NCBI GenBank assembly: GCA_934548045.1 | Contig: CAKTEM010000007.1 | Location: 1-64,000, forward strand | Source of the DNA: an uncultured Faecalibacterium sp. | GTDB taxonomy: Bacteria > Bacillota > Clostridia > Oscillospirales > Ruminococcaceae | Direction: 5' to 3' | Length of the DNA: 64,000 nucleotides | Shown: in pieces, positions 48,128 to 57,244 of the stretch | Layout of the letters: each line of letters opens with the position of its first letter | Numbering within the stretch: the first letter of the stretch is position 1 | Notes under the pieces: model-generated | The model's database searches: none | The model's input: only the letters and a program-made list of their open reading frames with translations | Told to the model about the DNA's origin: nothing | Translations under genes and position numbers: made by a program

Positions 48128-50188
48128 ATGAACATCAACTATGAGTCTCATGCGATCAGCCGCCGCAGCTTCCTGAAGGCTTCCGGCGTCGTCGGTGCTG
48201 CTGGCATCCTGGCTGCCTGCGGTGGTAGTTCCAACTCCACCGGTTCCAGCACTGCGGCTTCTTCTGGCGCGACCTCCGCACCCAACACCACCGGTGCTAC
48301 TCCGCTGAAGGAGTTCATCAGCTGGGAGAGCGCAAACCGTGAGCTGGAAAGCTGGAATATGCTGTACAGCCAGCAGGCTTCCGATATGAATGTCACCACC
48401 AACCTGTGGGAAGGCCTGATCAGCTTTGACTGCTACGGCAAGGCTGTGCCTTCTGTGGCAAAAGAGTGGAGCCACAACGACGACTCTTCCGTCTGGACCT
48501 TCAATCTGCGCGATGACGTCGATTGGGTCGATGTCAACGGCGAGGTCAAGGCACACCTGACCAGCAAGGACTTCCTGGTCGGTCTGGAGTGGGTCCTGAA
48601 CGCTTACAAGAACGAGGCAAACAACACCTCCATGCCCAACGAGACTCTGGTAGGCGCAGCCGATTACTACGCACTGACCGAGGAAAAGGGCGATGCAGCT
48701 GCTGACCTGACCTATGAGGATATGCTGGCTGCCGGTGTCGGCGTCGAGGCTCCGGATGATTACACCCTCGTCTTCACCTGCAAGGATCCCTGCCCGTACT
48801 TCGATACCGTCGCTGCTTACACCAGCTTCTATCCCGTTTCCGAGGATCTGATCAATGAGCTGGGCGTTGAGGGCTTCCGTGCCTGCGACTACACCAACAT
48901 GTGGTACAATGGTCCGTACCTCATCGAGGAGTTCATCCAGCAGAACACCAAGAGTTACATCCCCAACCCGAACTACTGGGGTGCGGACGAGTACGCTCGC
49001 TTCGACCGCTTCACCGTCACCATGATCTCCGACGGCACCGTCACCTTCCAGCTGTATCAGAACCGTGAGCTGGACGAGATGGACTGCGGCGAGAGCACCC
49101 TGACCACCATCACCTCCGATCCCAGCAACGAGTACAACAGCCAGCTGTGCGAGAAGCGTCCCAAGAAGTACAGCTATCAGATGCACTTCAACTACCAGAA
49201 GAACAACGAGGACGGCACCCCGGACGACAACTGGAACAAGGCCATCGCTAACACTGCATTCCGTCAGTGCTGGTACAAGGGCCTGAATCTGGTCAACTAC
49301 TATGCCCGCACCAACAAGATCAACCCCCTGAAGTGCGAGAACGACTACTACACCATGCCGGGCGTCTGCTACAACACGCAGGGTCAGGAGTACACCACGC
49401 TGGTCGCTGCAGAGATGGGCTTCGATAAGGAATCCTACGATGGCAGCACCATGATCCGTCTGCGCGCCAACAACGGCGACATCGCTGACCTGAAGAAGCA
49501 GGCCATGGACGAGCTGTCCGCCGTCGGCGTCACCTTCCCCGTCAAGGCTGCTTACTACATCATGGCTGGTTCTTCCACCATGCTGGACACCGCGACCGTC
49601 CTGAAGCAGTGCTTCACCGACAGCTTCGGCGATGACTTCATCGTGCTGGACATCAAGACCTACGTCTCCTCCATCGCGCAGGAAGTCCGCAACCCGCAGC
49701 TGCAGAGCTTTGTCATCAATGGCTGGGGCGCAGACTTCGGTGATCCGGTCAACTTCCTCGGTCAGGAGATCCTGCACGACGACAACGCTTATTACAGCTG
49801 CTACTACTCCAACATCGCTAAGATCGTTGACAACTCCAGCGAGAAAGAGGACTGGACTGCTCCTGCTGATTGGCAGAAGGATCTGGTCGCTGCTTATGAG
49901 GAGTTCACCGATCTGGTCAACACCGCAAAGGCCATCGTCGATGACGTCGATGCTCGCTACGCTGCCTTCGCAAAGGCTGAGGCCTGCCTGCTGAACAACG
50001 TTCTGGACTGCCCCTGCAACTTCGATGTTTCTTGGAGCCTGACCCACGCCAACGAGTACAGCAAGATCAACGCGATGTACGGCCCCTGCAACTACAAGGC
50101 TGTCAACTGGGAGACCAGCGAAGAGGCTTACACCACTGAGCAGTATGAGGCTTTCGCAGCCGCATTTGATGCTACAACCAAGGCATAA
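48128..50188 (+). CDS. oppA: Oligopeptide ABC transporter substrate-binding lipoprotein
   Basis: A 686-residue extracytoplasmic binding protein (SBP_bac_5 family), larger than the usual 540 or so. The signal region reads SRRSFLKASGVVGAAGILAAC: a twin-arginine motif plus a lipobox (LAAC), then a Ser/Thr/Gly linker. The family core starts at about residue 60, with NLWEGLISFDCYGKAVPSVA and EWSHNDDSSVWTFNLRDDV. Codon use is strongly biased to preferred codons, indicating high expression. It leads a five-gene operon with two permeases and two ATPases. Peptide specificity cannot be read from sequence. Confidence 0.9.
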   Translation: MNINYESHAISRRSFLKASGVVGAAGILAACGGSSNSTGSSTAASSGATSAPNTTGATPLKEFISWESANRELESWNMLYSQQASDMNVTTNLWEGLISFDCYGKAVPSVAKEWSHNDDSSVWTFNLRDDVDWVDVNGEVKAHLTSKDFLVGLEWVLNAYKNEANNTSMPNETLVGAADYYALTEEKGDAAADLTYEDMLAAGVGVEAPDDYTLVFTCKDPCPYFDTVAAYTSFYPVSEDLINELGVEGFRACDYTNMWYNGPYLIEEFIQQNTKSYIPNPNYWGADEYARFDRFTVTMISDGTVTFQLYQNRELDEMDCGESTLTTITSDPSNEYNSQLCEKRPKKYSYQMHFNYQKNNEDGTPDDNWNKAIANTAFRQCWYKGLNLVNYYARTNKINPLKCENDYYTMPGVCYNTQGQEYTTLVAAEMGFDKESYDGSTMIRLRANNGDIADLKKQAMDELSAVGVTFPVKAAYYIMAGSSTMLDTATVLKQCFTDSFGDDFIVLDIKTYVSSIAQEVRNPQLQSFVINGWGADFGDPVNFLGQEILHDDNAYYSCYYSNIAKIVDNSSEKEDWTAPADWQKDLVAAYEEFTDLVNTAKAIVDDVDARYAAFAKAEACLLNNVLDCPCNFDVSWSLTHANEYSKINAMYGPCNYKAVNWETSEEAYTTEQYEAFAAAFDATTKA

Positions 50189-50212
50189 TTAAATTAAAAA
50201 GGTTCGATTATA

Positions 50213-51163
50213 ATGTTAAAATACACAGTTAAGCGGCTTGCACAGTCGCTTGTCACCATCCTGCTGGTCGCGACCCTCGTGTTCCTGCTGATGCGCTGCC
50301 TGCCCACGGACTATTACTTCACCGAAGAACAGCTGATGAAGTTTACCGATGCGCAGAAGGAAGCTGCACTGGAAGCCGCAGGTCTGACCGACCCCATCGG
50401 CACCCAGCTCATCAACTTCTATGGCGACCTGCTCCATCTGGACTTCGGCACTTCCCGTCGTATCCAGAACGGCGCGCCGGTCGTCAAGGTCATCGGCAAA
50501 AAGTTCGGTGTCTCGATGCGCCTCGGCCTGATCGCCTCCGGCATCTCGCTGCTCATCGGCGTTCTGCTGGGTATCCTGCAGACCGCGTTCAAGGACAAGG
50601 TCTTTGACTGGATCGGCACTGCGTACACGGTCTTCGTCAACGCGGTTCCGTCGCTGGTCTCGTATTCACTGGTGCTGGTCTTCGGCTCGAAGTATCTGGG
50701 TTTCCCGACCCTGTACTCGACCCGTAATGTCGGCCCGTCCAGTGTCCTGCCCATCACCTGCTTGTCGCTGGCTTCCATCGCAGGCTATGCCCTGTGGACG
50801 CGCCGCTACATGGTCGATGAGCTGACCCGTGACTATATCAAGCTGGCCCGTGTCAAGGGCCTCAGTTCCAGTGAGATCATGTTCAAGCATGTTCTGCGCA
50901 ACGCCATGGTCCCCATGGTGCAGTATATTCCGCAGTCCATCCTGCTGACCGTCGGCGGCTCCCTGCTGGTGGAACGTTTCTTCTCCGTTCCCGGCATGGG
51001 TCCCCTGCTGACCGATGCAATTCAGCGTTATGACCTGAACGTGGTCCAGACGCTGGTCATCCTGTATGCCGCACTGGGCATTGCAGGCGTTTTCCTGGGC
51101 GACATCCTGATGATGGTCGTTGACCCGCGCATTACTTTGACTGGAAAGGAGGAAGCACGCTGA
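50213..51163 (+). CDS. oppB: Oligopeptide ABC transporter permease OppB
   Basis: A 316-residue inner membrane protein with six helices. The BPD_transp_1 domain includes the EAA loop DYIKLARVKGLSSSEIMFKH, which docks on the ATPases. The start MLKYTVKRLAQSLVTILLVA is typical of OppB/DppB. Its stop overlaps the oppC start by one base. Confidence 0.93.
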   Translation: MLKYTVKRLAQSLVTILLVATLVFLLMRCLPTDYYFTEEQLMKFTDAQKEAALEAAGLTDPIGTQLINFYGDLLHLDFGTSRRIQNGAPVVKVIGKKFGVSMRLGLIASGISLLIGVLLGILQTAFKDKVFDWIGTAYTVFVNAVPSLVSYSLVLVFGSKYLGFPTLYSTRNVGPSSVLPITCLSLASIAGYALWTRRYMVDELTRDYIKLARVKGLSSSEIMFKHVLRNAMVPMVQYIPQSILLTVGGSLLVERFFSVPGMGPLLTDAIQRYDLNVVQTLVILYAALGIAGVFLGDILMMVVDPRITLTGKEEAR

Positions 51164-52104
51164 TGGCTAAGGCATCTGATTTTGAGGGCAAGAAGCAGGA
51201 CGAACTGTTCTACTTCGTCGATTACTCTCCGGAAGAAGCCGAACGCATCGGCTATTCCAACTATTCCTACTGGGGTTCTGTCGTCCAGAACTTCCTCAAG
51301 CACAAGGTCGCTGTCGTCTGCCTGGTGCTGTTCCTTGCGCTGGTCATCTTCTCTTTCATCGCTCTGGCGATCGGCAAGTATGACTACGCGACTCTCGTCA
51401 GCGACTCTTCGCTGGCATTCCAGCGTCCGAACAGTGAGTACTGGTTCGGTACCGACAATCTGGGCCGTGACTACTGGTGCCAGGTCTGGTACGCAACGCA
51501 GGTCTCCATCCGTCTGGCTCTGATCGTTGCTGTCGGCGAGAGCATCGTCGGCGTCATCGTCGGCCTGATCTGGGGCTACGTCCGCAAGCTGGACCGCTTC
51601 TTCACTGAGTTGTACAACCTGATCGACAACGTGCCGTATATCATCTACATGACCCTGATCGCCCTGATCGTTGGTCAGAGCTTCTGGATCATGGCAGTTT
51701 CGATGATCGCCATCGGCTGGCTGGTTATGGCTCGCCGTGTTCGCAACATGGTCTTCATGTATCGTGACCGCGAGTACAACCTCGCTTCTCGCTGCCTCGG
51801 CACGCCGCTGTGGCGTGTTCTGACCAAGAACATCCTGCCCTATCTGGTGTCGGTCATCATCCTGCGCATGGCACTGTCCATCCCGGCCACCATCAACCTC
51901 GAGTCTACCCTGTCCTATCTGGGCATCGGTCTGGGCATCGAGACGCCTTCTCTGGGCCTGATCCTGAGCAAGGTGCGTGGCTTCTTCCTCGATTACCCCT
52001 ACCTGCTGATCTTCCCTGCTTCCATCGTGTCCATCATCTCCATCTCCTTCTACATCATGGGCAACGCTTTCTCGGATGCGGCAGATCCGCGCAACCACGT
52101 TTAA
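51163..52104 (+). CDS. oppC: Oligopeptide ABC transporter permease OppC
   Basis: A 313-residue permease with an N-terminal cytoplasmic stretch (1-45), a first helix (about 50-70), and a domain of five further helices. FGTDNLGRDYWCQVWY is the OppC/DppC signature, and the EAA loop is REYNLASRCLGTPLWRVLTK. It pairs with OppB. Confidence 0.93.
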   Translation: MAKASDFEGKKQDELFYFVDYSPEEAERIGYSNYSYWGSVVQNFLKHKVAVVCLVLFLALVIFSFIALAIGKYDYATLVSDSSLAFQRPNSEYWFGTDNLGRDYWCQVWYATQVSIRLALIVAVGESIVGVIVGLIWGYVRKLDRFFTELYNLIDNVPYIIYMTLIALIVGQSFWIMAVSMIAIGWLVMARRVRNMVFMYRDREYNLASRCLGTPLWRVLTKNILPYLVSVIILRMALSIPATINLESTLSYLGIGLGIETPSLGLILSKVRGFFLDYPYLLIFPASIVSIISISFYIMGNAFSDAADPRNHV

Positions 52105-52126
52105 TAGATGGGAGAGAGAAAAGTAA

Positions 52127-53182
52127 ATGGATAGACAACCGATCATCTCTGCCAAAGACGTGGAGATCACCTTTAGCCTGCGCGGTAAAAAGCTGAACGC
52201 TATCCGCAAATGCTCCCTCGACCTGTACGAGGGCGAGACGCTGGCCATCGTCGGCGAGTCCGGCTCCGGCAAGAGCGTCTTTACCAAGACCTTTGTCGGT
52301 ATGCTGGATGTCAACGGTAAGATCACCGGCGGCTCCATCATGTACGAAGGCCGCGATATGGCAAAGTTCACCGAAAAGGACTGGCTGGGCGTTCGCGGTA
52401 AGAAAATCGCAATGGTCATGCAGGACCCAATGACGAGCCTGAACCCGTTGAAGAAAATCGGCAAGCAGATTCAGGAGAGCATCGAGCATCATCAGGGTCT
52501 AAAGGGCGAGGCCGCCAAAAAGGCAGCCATCGAGATGCTGGCAAAGGTCGGCATCCCTGACCCGGAGCGTCGGTACGACCAGTACCCCCACGAGTTCTCC
52601 GGCGGTATGCGTCAGCGTGTCGTTATCGCAATTGCAGCGGCCTGCCGTCCGCAGATCCTGATCTGCGACGAGCCGACCACCGCTCTGGACGTCACCATTC
52701 AGGCGCAGATTTTGCAGCTGATCCGTGACCTGCAGAAGGAACTGGGCATGTCGGTCATCTACATCACCCACGACCTCGGCGTTGTCGCAAACGTCGCAGA
52801 CCGTGTGGCGGTCATGTATGCCGGCCAGATCGTCGAGTACGGCACCGTAGAGGAGATCTTCTACGACGCATGGCACCCCTACACCTGGGCTCTGCTGCAG
52901 GCTTTGCCTCAGCTGGGTACCAAGGGCGAGGCTCTGCCCACCATCGACGGTACGCCGCCGAACCTGTTCAATGTGATCAAGGGCGACGCATTTGCGCCCC
53001 GTAACAAGCGCGCGCTGGCGATCGACTTCGTGGCAGAACCTCCGTTCTTCCAGGTGTCCGAGACCCACGCGGCAAAGACCTGGTATCTGGATCCGCGCGC
53101 TCCGAAGATCGAGCGTCCGCACTCCATCCAGAACCTGCGTGAGAAAATGGGAAAGATGGGAGGTTCCAACTTAAATGGCTGA
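52127..53182 (+). CDS. oppD: Oligopeptide ABC transporter ATPase OppD
   Basis: A 351-residue ATPase with Walker A GESGSGKSV, signature EFSGGMRQRVVIAIA, Walker B ILICDEPTTALD and switch THDLG. The C-terminal oligopeptide/dipeptide domain (about 235-330) is present, but its usual four-cysteine iron-sulfur motif is not: the stretch has none of the expected Cys. It overlaps oppF by eight bases. Confidence 0.92.
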   Translation: MDRQPIISAKDVEITFSLRGKKLNAIRKCSLDLYEGETLAIVGESGSGKSVFTKTFVGMLDVNGKITGGSIMYEGRDMAKFTEKDWLGVRGKKIAMVMQDPMTSLNPLKKIGKQIQESIEHHQGLKGEAAKKAAIEMLAKVGIPDPERRYDQYPHEFSGGMRQRVVIAIAAACRPQILICDEPTTALDVTIQAQILQLIRDLQKELGMSVIYITHDLGVVANVADRVAVMYAGQIVEYGTVEEIFYDAWHPYTWALLQALPQLGTKGEALPTIDGTPPNLFNVIKGDAFAPRNKRALAIDFVAEPPFFQVSETHAAKTWYLDPRAPKIERPHSIQNLREKMGKMGGSNLNG

Positions 53183-54116
53183 ACGTGAAAAGCTGATTGA
53201 GCTGAAAGACCTTCAGATCACCTTTGGCTCAGGCAAAAAGAAATTCGTCGCTGTCGACCATGTTAATTTTGACATCTACAAGGGCGAGACCTTCTCGCTG
53301 GTCGGCGAGTCCGGCTCCGGCAAGACCACCATTGGCCGTGCTATCTGCCGCATCAACCCGACTTCGGGCGGCGACATCCTCTTCAAGGGTCAGAAGATCA
53401 ACGGCAAGATCTCCAAGGATCTGGACAAAGAGGTCATCCGCAAATGCCAGATGATCTTCCAGGACCCGATGGCATCTCTGAACGAACGCGCAAAGGTCGA
53501 GTACATCGTGGCCGAGGGTCTGCTGAACCACCACCTGTACAAAGACCAGAACGACCTGCATGAGAAAGTCATGAACGCTCTGCACGAGGTCGGCCTGCTG
53601 CCCGAGTTCGCTTCCCGTTTTCCGCACGAGTTCTCGGGCGGTCAGCGTCAGCGTATCGGTATCGCACGCGCCCTCATCATGGAGCCGGAATTCATTGTTG
53701 CAGACGAGCCCATCTCCGCGCTGGATGTTTCCATCCGCGCTCAGGTGCTGAACCTGCTGAACAACATGAAGAAATCCCGTGGCCTGACCTACCTGTTCAT
53801 TGCGCATGACCTGTCGGTCGTCCGGTTCATTTCGGACCGCATCGCCGTTATCAGCAAGGGCCGCATCGTGGAGCTGGCAGAGGCTGAAGAGCTGTTCCTT
53901 CATCCGCTGCACCCCTACACCAAGGCTCTGCTGAGCGCGGTTCCTATCCCCGACCCGGGTCTGGAGAAGAACAAAAAGCTTCTCGTCTACGACCCGTCCA
54001 TCCACGATTACAGCGTGGACAAGCCGGTCTGGGAAGAGATCGCAAACGGTCACTTCGTCTATGGCAACCAGAAAGAGCTGGAAGGCTACCGCAAGGAATA
54101 CCAGAGCCAGCTGTAA
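53175..54116 (+). CDS. oppF: Oligopeptide ABC transporter ATPase OppF
   Basis: A 313-residue partner ATPase with Walker A GESGSGKTT, signature EFSGGQRQRIGIARA, Walker B FIVADEPISALD and switch AHDLS. It lacks a long C-terminal extension. It ends the operon, followed by a terminator shared with the convergent chromate transporter genes. Confidence 0.93.
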   Translation: MAEREKLIELKDLQITFGSGKKKFVAVDHVNFDIYKGETFSLVGESGSGKTTIGRAICRINPTSGGDILFKGQKINGKISKDLDKEVIRKCQMIFQDPMASLNERAKVEYIVAEGLLNHHLYKDQNDLHEKVMNALHEVGLLPEFASRFPHEFSGGQRQRIGIARALIMEPEFIVADEPISALDVSIRAQVLNLLNNMKKSRGLTYLFIAHDLSVVRFISDRIAVISKGRIVELAEAEELFLHPLHPYTKALLSAVPIPDPGLEKNKKLLVYDPSIHDYSVDKPVWEEIANGHFVYGNQKELEGYRKEYQSQL

Positions 54117-54150
54117 AAATTCAAGCTGCTGCTTGACTGTATTTTAACAC

Positions 54151-54196
54151 AAAGACCCCGTCACTTTGGGAAGCGATTCCTAGGTGACGGGGTTTT
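54151..54196. terminator. Bidirectional terminator between oppF and the chromate transporter genes
   Basis: AAAGACCCCGTCAC (54151-54164) pairs with GTGACGGGGTTTT (54184-54196); A- and T-rich ends serve both directions. Confidence 0.85.
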
Positions 54197-54214
54197 GTGC
54201 TGTCATATTTTATT

Positions 54215-54772
54215 TTACCGCAGGAGTCCAACGATAAGATTCGCCGCGCCGCAGCAGAGCATTGTTAAAATGGGATTCGTCTTGAACTTCCGCAGGGCGA
54301 TAAACGCAGCGACGAAAATCAGAATACCGACCCAGTTGACCGAAGCAAGGGCGACGGCATTACCTTGAAAAGCGATCAGCTTCAGGATGGACAGACCGGC
54401 ACCGGCGATCAGAGCAACAACAGCCGGGCGCAGGCTTGCGAGGACACTTTGGAGAGCGGAGACATTCTTATAGCGGTAATAAATGTAAGCCAGCAGGGAT
54501 ACGATAAAGAGCGATGGCGTGATACATCCCAGCGTTGCGATAATCGCACCCAGAGGGCCGGCGATGCGGATGCCGACGAAGGTCGCCGAGTTGACCGCGA
54601 TCGGGCCGGGCGTCATTTCGGCAATCGTGATAAGGTCGGTGAATTCGCTCATCGTCAGCCAGGTATGGCCGGTGACGACCTGATCGCGAATCAGCGGAAT
54701 GGCCGCATAGCCGCCGCCGACACTGAACATGCCGACCTGTAAAAAGCTCAGAAACAGCTGCAAATAAATCAT
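54215..54772 (-). CDS. Chromate transporter, half-size subunit (second)
   Basis: A 185-residue membrane protein of the short CHR family with about five or six helices. Motifs: FLQVGMFSVGGGYAAIPLIRDQVV, then ITIAEMTPGPIAVNSATFVG. Together with the overlapping upstream gene it makes the two-protein form of ChrA. The physiological substrate may be another anion. Confidence 0.88.
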   Translation of the reverse strand: MIYLQLFLSFLQVGMFSVGGGYAAIPLIRDQVVTGHTWLTMSEFTDLITIAEMTPGPIAVNSATFVGIRIAGPLGAIIATLGCITPSLFIVSLLAYIYYRYKNVSALQSVLASLRPAVVALIAGAGLSILKLIAFQGNAVALASVNWVGILIFVAAFIALRKFKTNPILTMLCCGAANLIVGLLR

Positions 54773-55350
54773 ACGGTGTCTCCTTTCTGGTTCAGATGAT
54801 GGATGACCTCGAGCAGGATGCCGAACACGGCACAGGCCAGAATGATAAAGATAACGTTGACGTTGAAGACGCTGTTTGCGAGGAAGGCCAGCACCATAAC
54901 GGCGATGTAGACCGGCTTATGCTGTTTGATGACGTTGCCGCCCAGACCGCAGACGACGTCCAGAATGACGGCGGCGACACCTGCCTGCATACCTTTTAAT
55001 GCGAGAGAGACATAGGGGTTGGTGGCAAATGCCGCATAGAAGAAGGAGATGACCGAGAGGATGGTCATGGGCGGAATGATGGTGCCGACGACCGACGTCA
55101 CCATCCCGAGGAAGCCGCCGACGCGCCAGCCGACCAGAATCGCGGCGTTAACGGCGATGGCTCCCGGACTGGACTGTGCCAGAGCTGCGAGGTCGAGCAT
55201 CTCGTCCTCTTCCAGCCAGTGCAGCTCATCGACGAATTTCCGCTTCATGAAGGTGACGATGACGAAACCGCCGCCAAATGTGAAGGTGCTGATGTAAAGG
55301 GTGCTGAGGAAAAGTTTCCAAAGCGTTTGTGGTGAAGCGTGTTTGTTCAT
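54769..55350 (-). CDS. Chromate transporter, half-size subunit (first)
   Basis: A 193-residue CHR protein, partner of the next gene (four-base overlap). Motifs: STLYISTFTFGGGFVIVTFM, LDLAALAQSSPGAIAVNAAI. The two halves are antiparallel homologues in characterised pairs. The promoter carries a 12-bp palindrome between -35 and -10. Confidence 0.88.
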   Translation of the reverse strand: MNKHASPQTLWKLFLSTLYISTFTFGGGFVIVTFMKRKFVDELHWLEEDEMLDLAALAQSSPGAIAVNAAILVGWRVGGFLGMVTSVVGTIIPPMTILSVISFFYAAFATNPYVSLALKGMQAGVAAVILDVVCGLGGNVIKQHKPVYIAVMVLAFLANSVFNVNVIFIILACAVFGILLEVIHHLNQKGDTV

Positions 55351-55420
55351 GAAAAATCGGATTCTCCTTTCATTCTCCTGGTGCGGCTCAGTCGCAGGAA
55401 CTGCGATTTATGACATCACT

Positions 55421-55449
55421 AATATAGCATAGCTATGCAAAAATAGCAA
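55421..55449 (-). promoter_or_regulatory. Promoter of the chromate transporter pair with central palindrome
   Basis: TTGCTA (55444-55449) and TATATT (55421-55426) on the minus strand, spacer 17. The spacer contains the perfect palindrome GCATAGCTATGC (55427-55438), positioned for a repressor. Confidence 0.65.
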
Positions 55450-55544
55450 GCTCTTGACAAAAAAATAAAATCGGACGCAGAAAATCAGACGTCAATCTGG
55501 AAAATTTTCCAACATGGCGAAGATGTATCCAACCAAGCGCACAG

Positions 55545-55594
55545 AAAAAACCGGAGGCGGACCTTCCCGGACAGGGGAAAGAGCCTCCGGTTTT
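55545..55594 (-). terminator. Terminator of apbE
   Basis: AAAACCGGAGGC (55547-55558) pairs with GCCTCCGGTTTT (55583-55594), with a T-run on the minus strand. Confidence 0.82.
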
Positions 55595-55607
55595 GTGTGG
55601 TTCCGGG

Positions 55608-56702
55608 TCAGTTTTTCGCGTGAGTATCCCAGCCGCTCGAGGTGATGATCTGCCCGTCGGTGGTACACCACATTGCTTCGACGTCGTCCAGCGATTCCAC
55701 GATGGCCTGACCTTCTTCCAGCGGCATACAGAACAGGCCGGTCGTCAAACAGTCGGCCACGCCGGAGTCAGGAGTCAGAACGCTGACGCTGTCAAAGTAG
55801 GCGGCAGGCCAGAGGGTCGCCGGGTCGATGAGGTGATGATACCGCACGCCATCCACGACGAAATACCGCTGGTAGTCGCCGCTGGTGACAAGGGCGAGGT
55901 CGCTCATGTTGACGGCCCCGACATAGGACGAACTGGAAGTGTAGACCTCCGAGGCGTTCCACGGGTTCTCGATGCCGCCCGACCACTGGGAGCCGTCGGG
56001 TTTGGTACCGATGGCACGGAGGTTGCCGCCCACGCTGATGAGCGCGCTGGTGAGTCCGCGTGCTTCGGCGGCCTGTGCCACCATCTCGACGGCGTAGCCT
56101 TTGCCGACACTGCCGACGTCCAGAGACATGTCCGGGTCGGTCAGGTAGACGGTCTTGGCGACCTCGTCAATGACAAGGTCGTTGATGTCGCAGTGCTGTG
56201 CAGCGGCATCCAACTCCTCCTGCGAGGGCAGAGTGTTGTCAGCCTCGTTCTCGTGGGATTCAGCGGCCTCGCGGTAATTGTGCCAGATGCTCAGCACACT
56301 GCCCATCGCGATGTTCAGCTTGCCGTCGGTGGTGTCATACATCTTCTGGGCGAGTTCCAGCATCCCCAGAATTTTGTCGTCGACCTCGACCGGCGCAACA
56401 CCGGCGTTGTCGTTGATGGTCTTGATGTTGGTGACGCCGTCGTAATCGTTGTAGATGTCGTACAGCTCGTGATAGGTCAGCAGGTCTTCGTGAAGGGCGT
56501 TCATCTGGGTGTTGAACTCTTCTTCACTGTCGCAGTAGGCGATGACCTGCGTCACGGTATCGAAAGCGTCATAGAAAATCGTGCTGTACCGCTGCGGCCC
56601 GTCGGTGGAAGAAGCCGAGGACGCGGAGCTGCCGCATCCGGCCAGCAGGCTCAGACAGAGGGCAGCGGAGAGCAGAAAAGAGATCAGGCGTCGGGTTTTC
56701 AT
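55608..56702 (-). CDS. apbE: FAD:protein FMN transferase (ApbE), lipoprotein
   Basis: A 364-residue extracytoplasmic lipoprotein (lipobox LAGC at about 19-22) that attaches FMN from FAD to Thr/Ser of exported flavoproteins, for example RnfD/RnfG or NqrC-type subunits. Family motifs: MGSVLSIWH, LDVGSVGKGYAVE, SVGGNLRAIG, and the magnesium-binding SVLTPDSGVADCLTTGLF. Upstream gene DUF3783 overlaps by four bases. No flavoprotein target is encoded nearby. Confidence 0.9.
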   Translation of the reverse strand: MKTRRLISFLLSAALCLSLLAGCGSSASSASSTDGPQRYSTIFYDAFDTVTQVIAYCDSEEEFNTQMNALHEDLLTYHELYDIYNDYDGVTNIKTINDNAGVAPVEVDDKILGMLELAQKMYDTTDGKLNIAMGSVLSIWHNYREAAESHENEADNTLPSQEELDAAAQHCDINDLVIDEVAKTVYLTDPDMSLDVGSVGKGYAVEMVAQAAEARGLTSALISVGGNLRAIGTKPDGSQWSGGIENPWNASEVYTSSSSYVGAVNMSDLALVTSGDYQRYFVVDGVRYHHLIDPATLWPAAYFDSVSVLTPDSGVADCLTTGLFCMPLEEGQAIVESLDDVEAMWCTTDGQIITSSGWDTHAKN

Positions 56703-57121
56703 GCGTTGGTCGTCTCCTTTGCAGCGGTGAAGGCGGCGTGTTCCTCCTGCAGGTGGGCCAGCAGGTCGCCAAAGACCCAGTTCTTATTATTGGGCGTGAC
56801 AACGGCCTTGAGGGGGATGTTCACCTTGGCCTGCTTCATCAGGTCGAGCAGGGTGTCAAGGTCTTTCTCCCGGAAGTTTGCCAGAACCAGCGCAGGAGGA
56901 TACGCGCCCGGCTCCAGTACAAGGGTACGGGGAGCGAGAGCCTCGACCTCGCCCAGAAGCTGGGCGACGGTCTTGCCTGCGTCGGTGGGGGAGACAAGAA
57001 GGAGCTTCATCCCAAAGGCAGGAGCCATTCCTTCCAGAATACCGCGGTCGGCGGCGGAGAGATTCCAGCCCAGAGCCAGCGGAACGCCGGCGTTCTGGTT
57101 GCGTGCGATATGTGCTTTCAT
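56699..57121 (-). CDS. DUF3783 protein
   Basis: A 140-residue cytoplasmic protein of unknown function, alpha/beta by composition, with LALGWNLSAADRGILE and the C-terminal VVTPNNKNWVFGDLLAHLQEEH typical of DUF3783. ATG at 57121 has AGAGGT upstream; a TTG codon lies just before it. Translationally coupled to apbE, which suggests a link with flavinylation or redox supply, by context only. Confidence 0.65.
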   Translation of the reverse strand: MKAHIARNQNAGVPLALGWNLSAADRGILEGMAPAFGMKLLLVSPTDAGKTVAQLLGEVEALAPRTLVLEPGAYPPALVLANFREKDLDTLLDLMKQAKVNIPLKAVVTPNNKNWVFGDLLAHLQEEHAAFTAAKETTNA

Positions 57122-57200
57122 CAAAGATACCTCTTTCTAGCGGAAAATCATCTTGCTGTTGCGCAATAATAAAATAGTATACCACAGTTTGAGGGAAAAG

Positions 57201-57230
57201 AAAATAAAAATACCCTCTCCGGAGAGAGGG
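57201..57230 (-). terminator. Terminator of aroF
   Basis: CCCTCTC (57213-57219) pairs with GAGAGGG (57224-57230) around CGGA; the minus strand continues into a T-rich run. Confidence 0.8.
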
Positions 57231-57244
57231 CGGAAAAATCAGAT

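Noticed and set aside
48086..50047. Open frame of about 650 codons antisense to oppA
   Set aside because: Long antisense frames arise from GC-rich third positions and strong codon bias. The product is low-complexity with no family motifs, and oppA is unmistakable.
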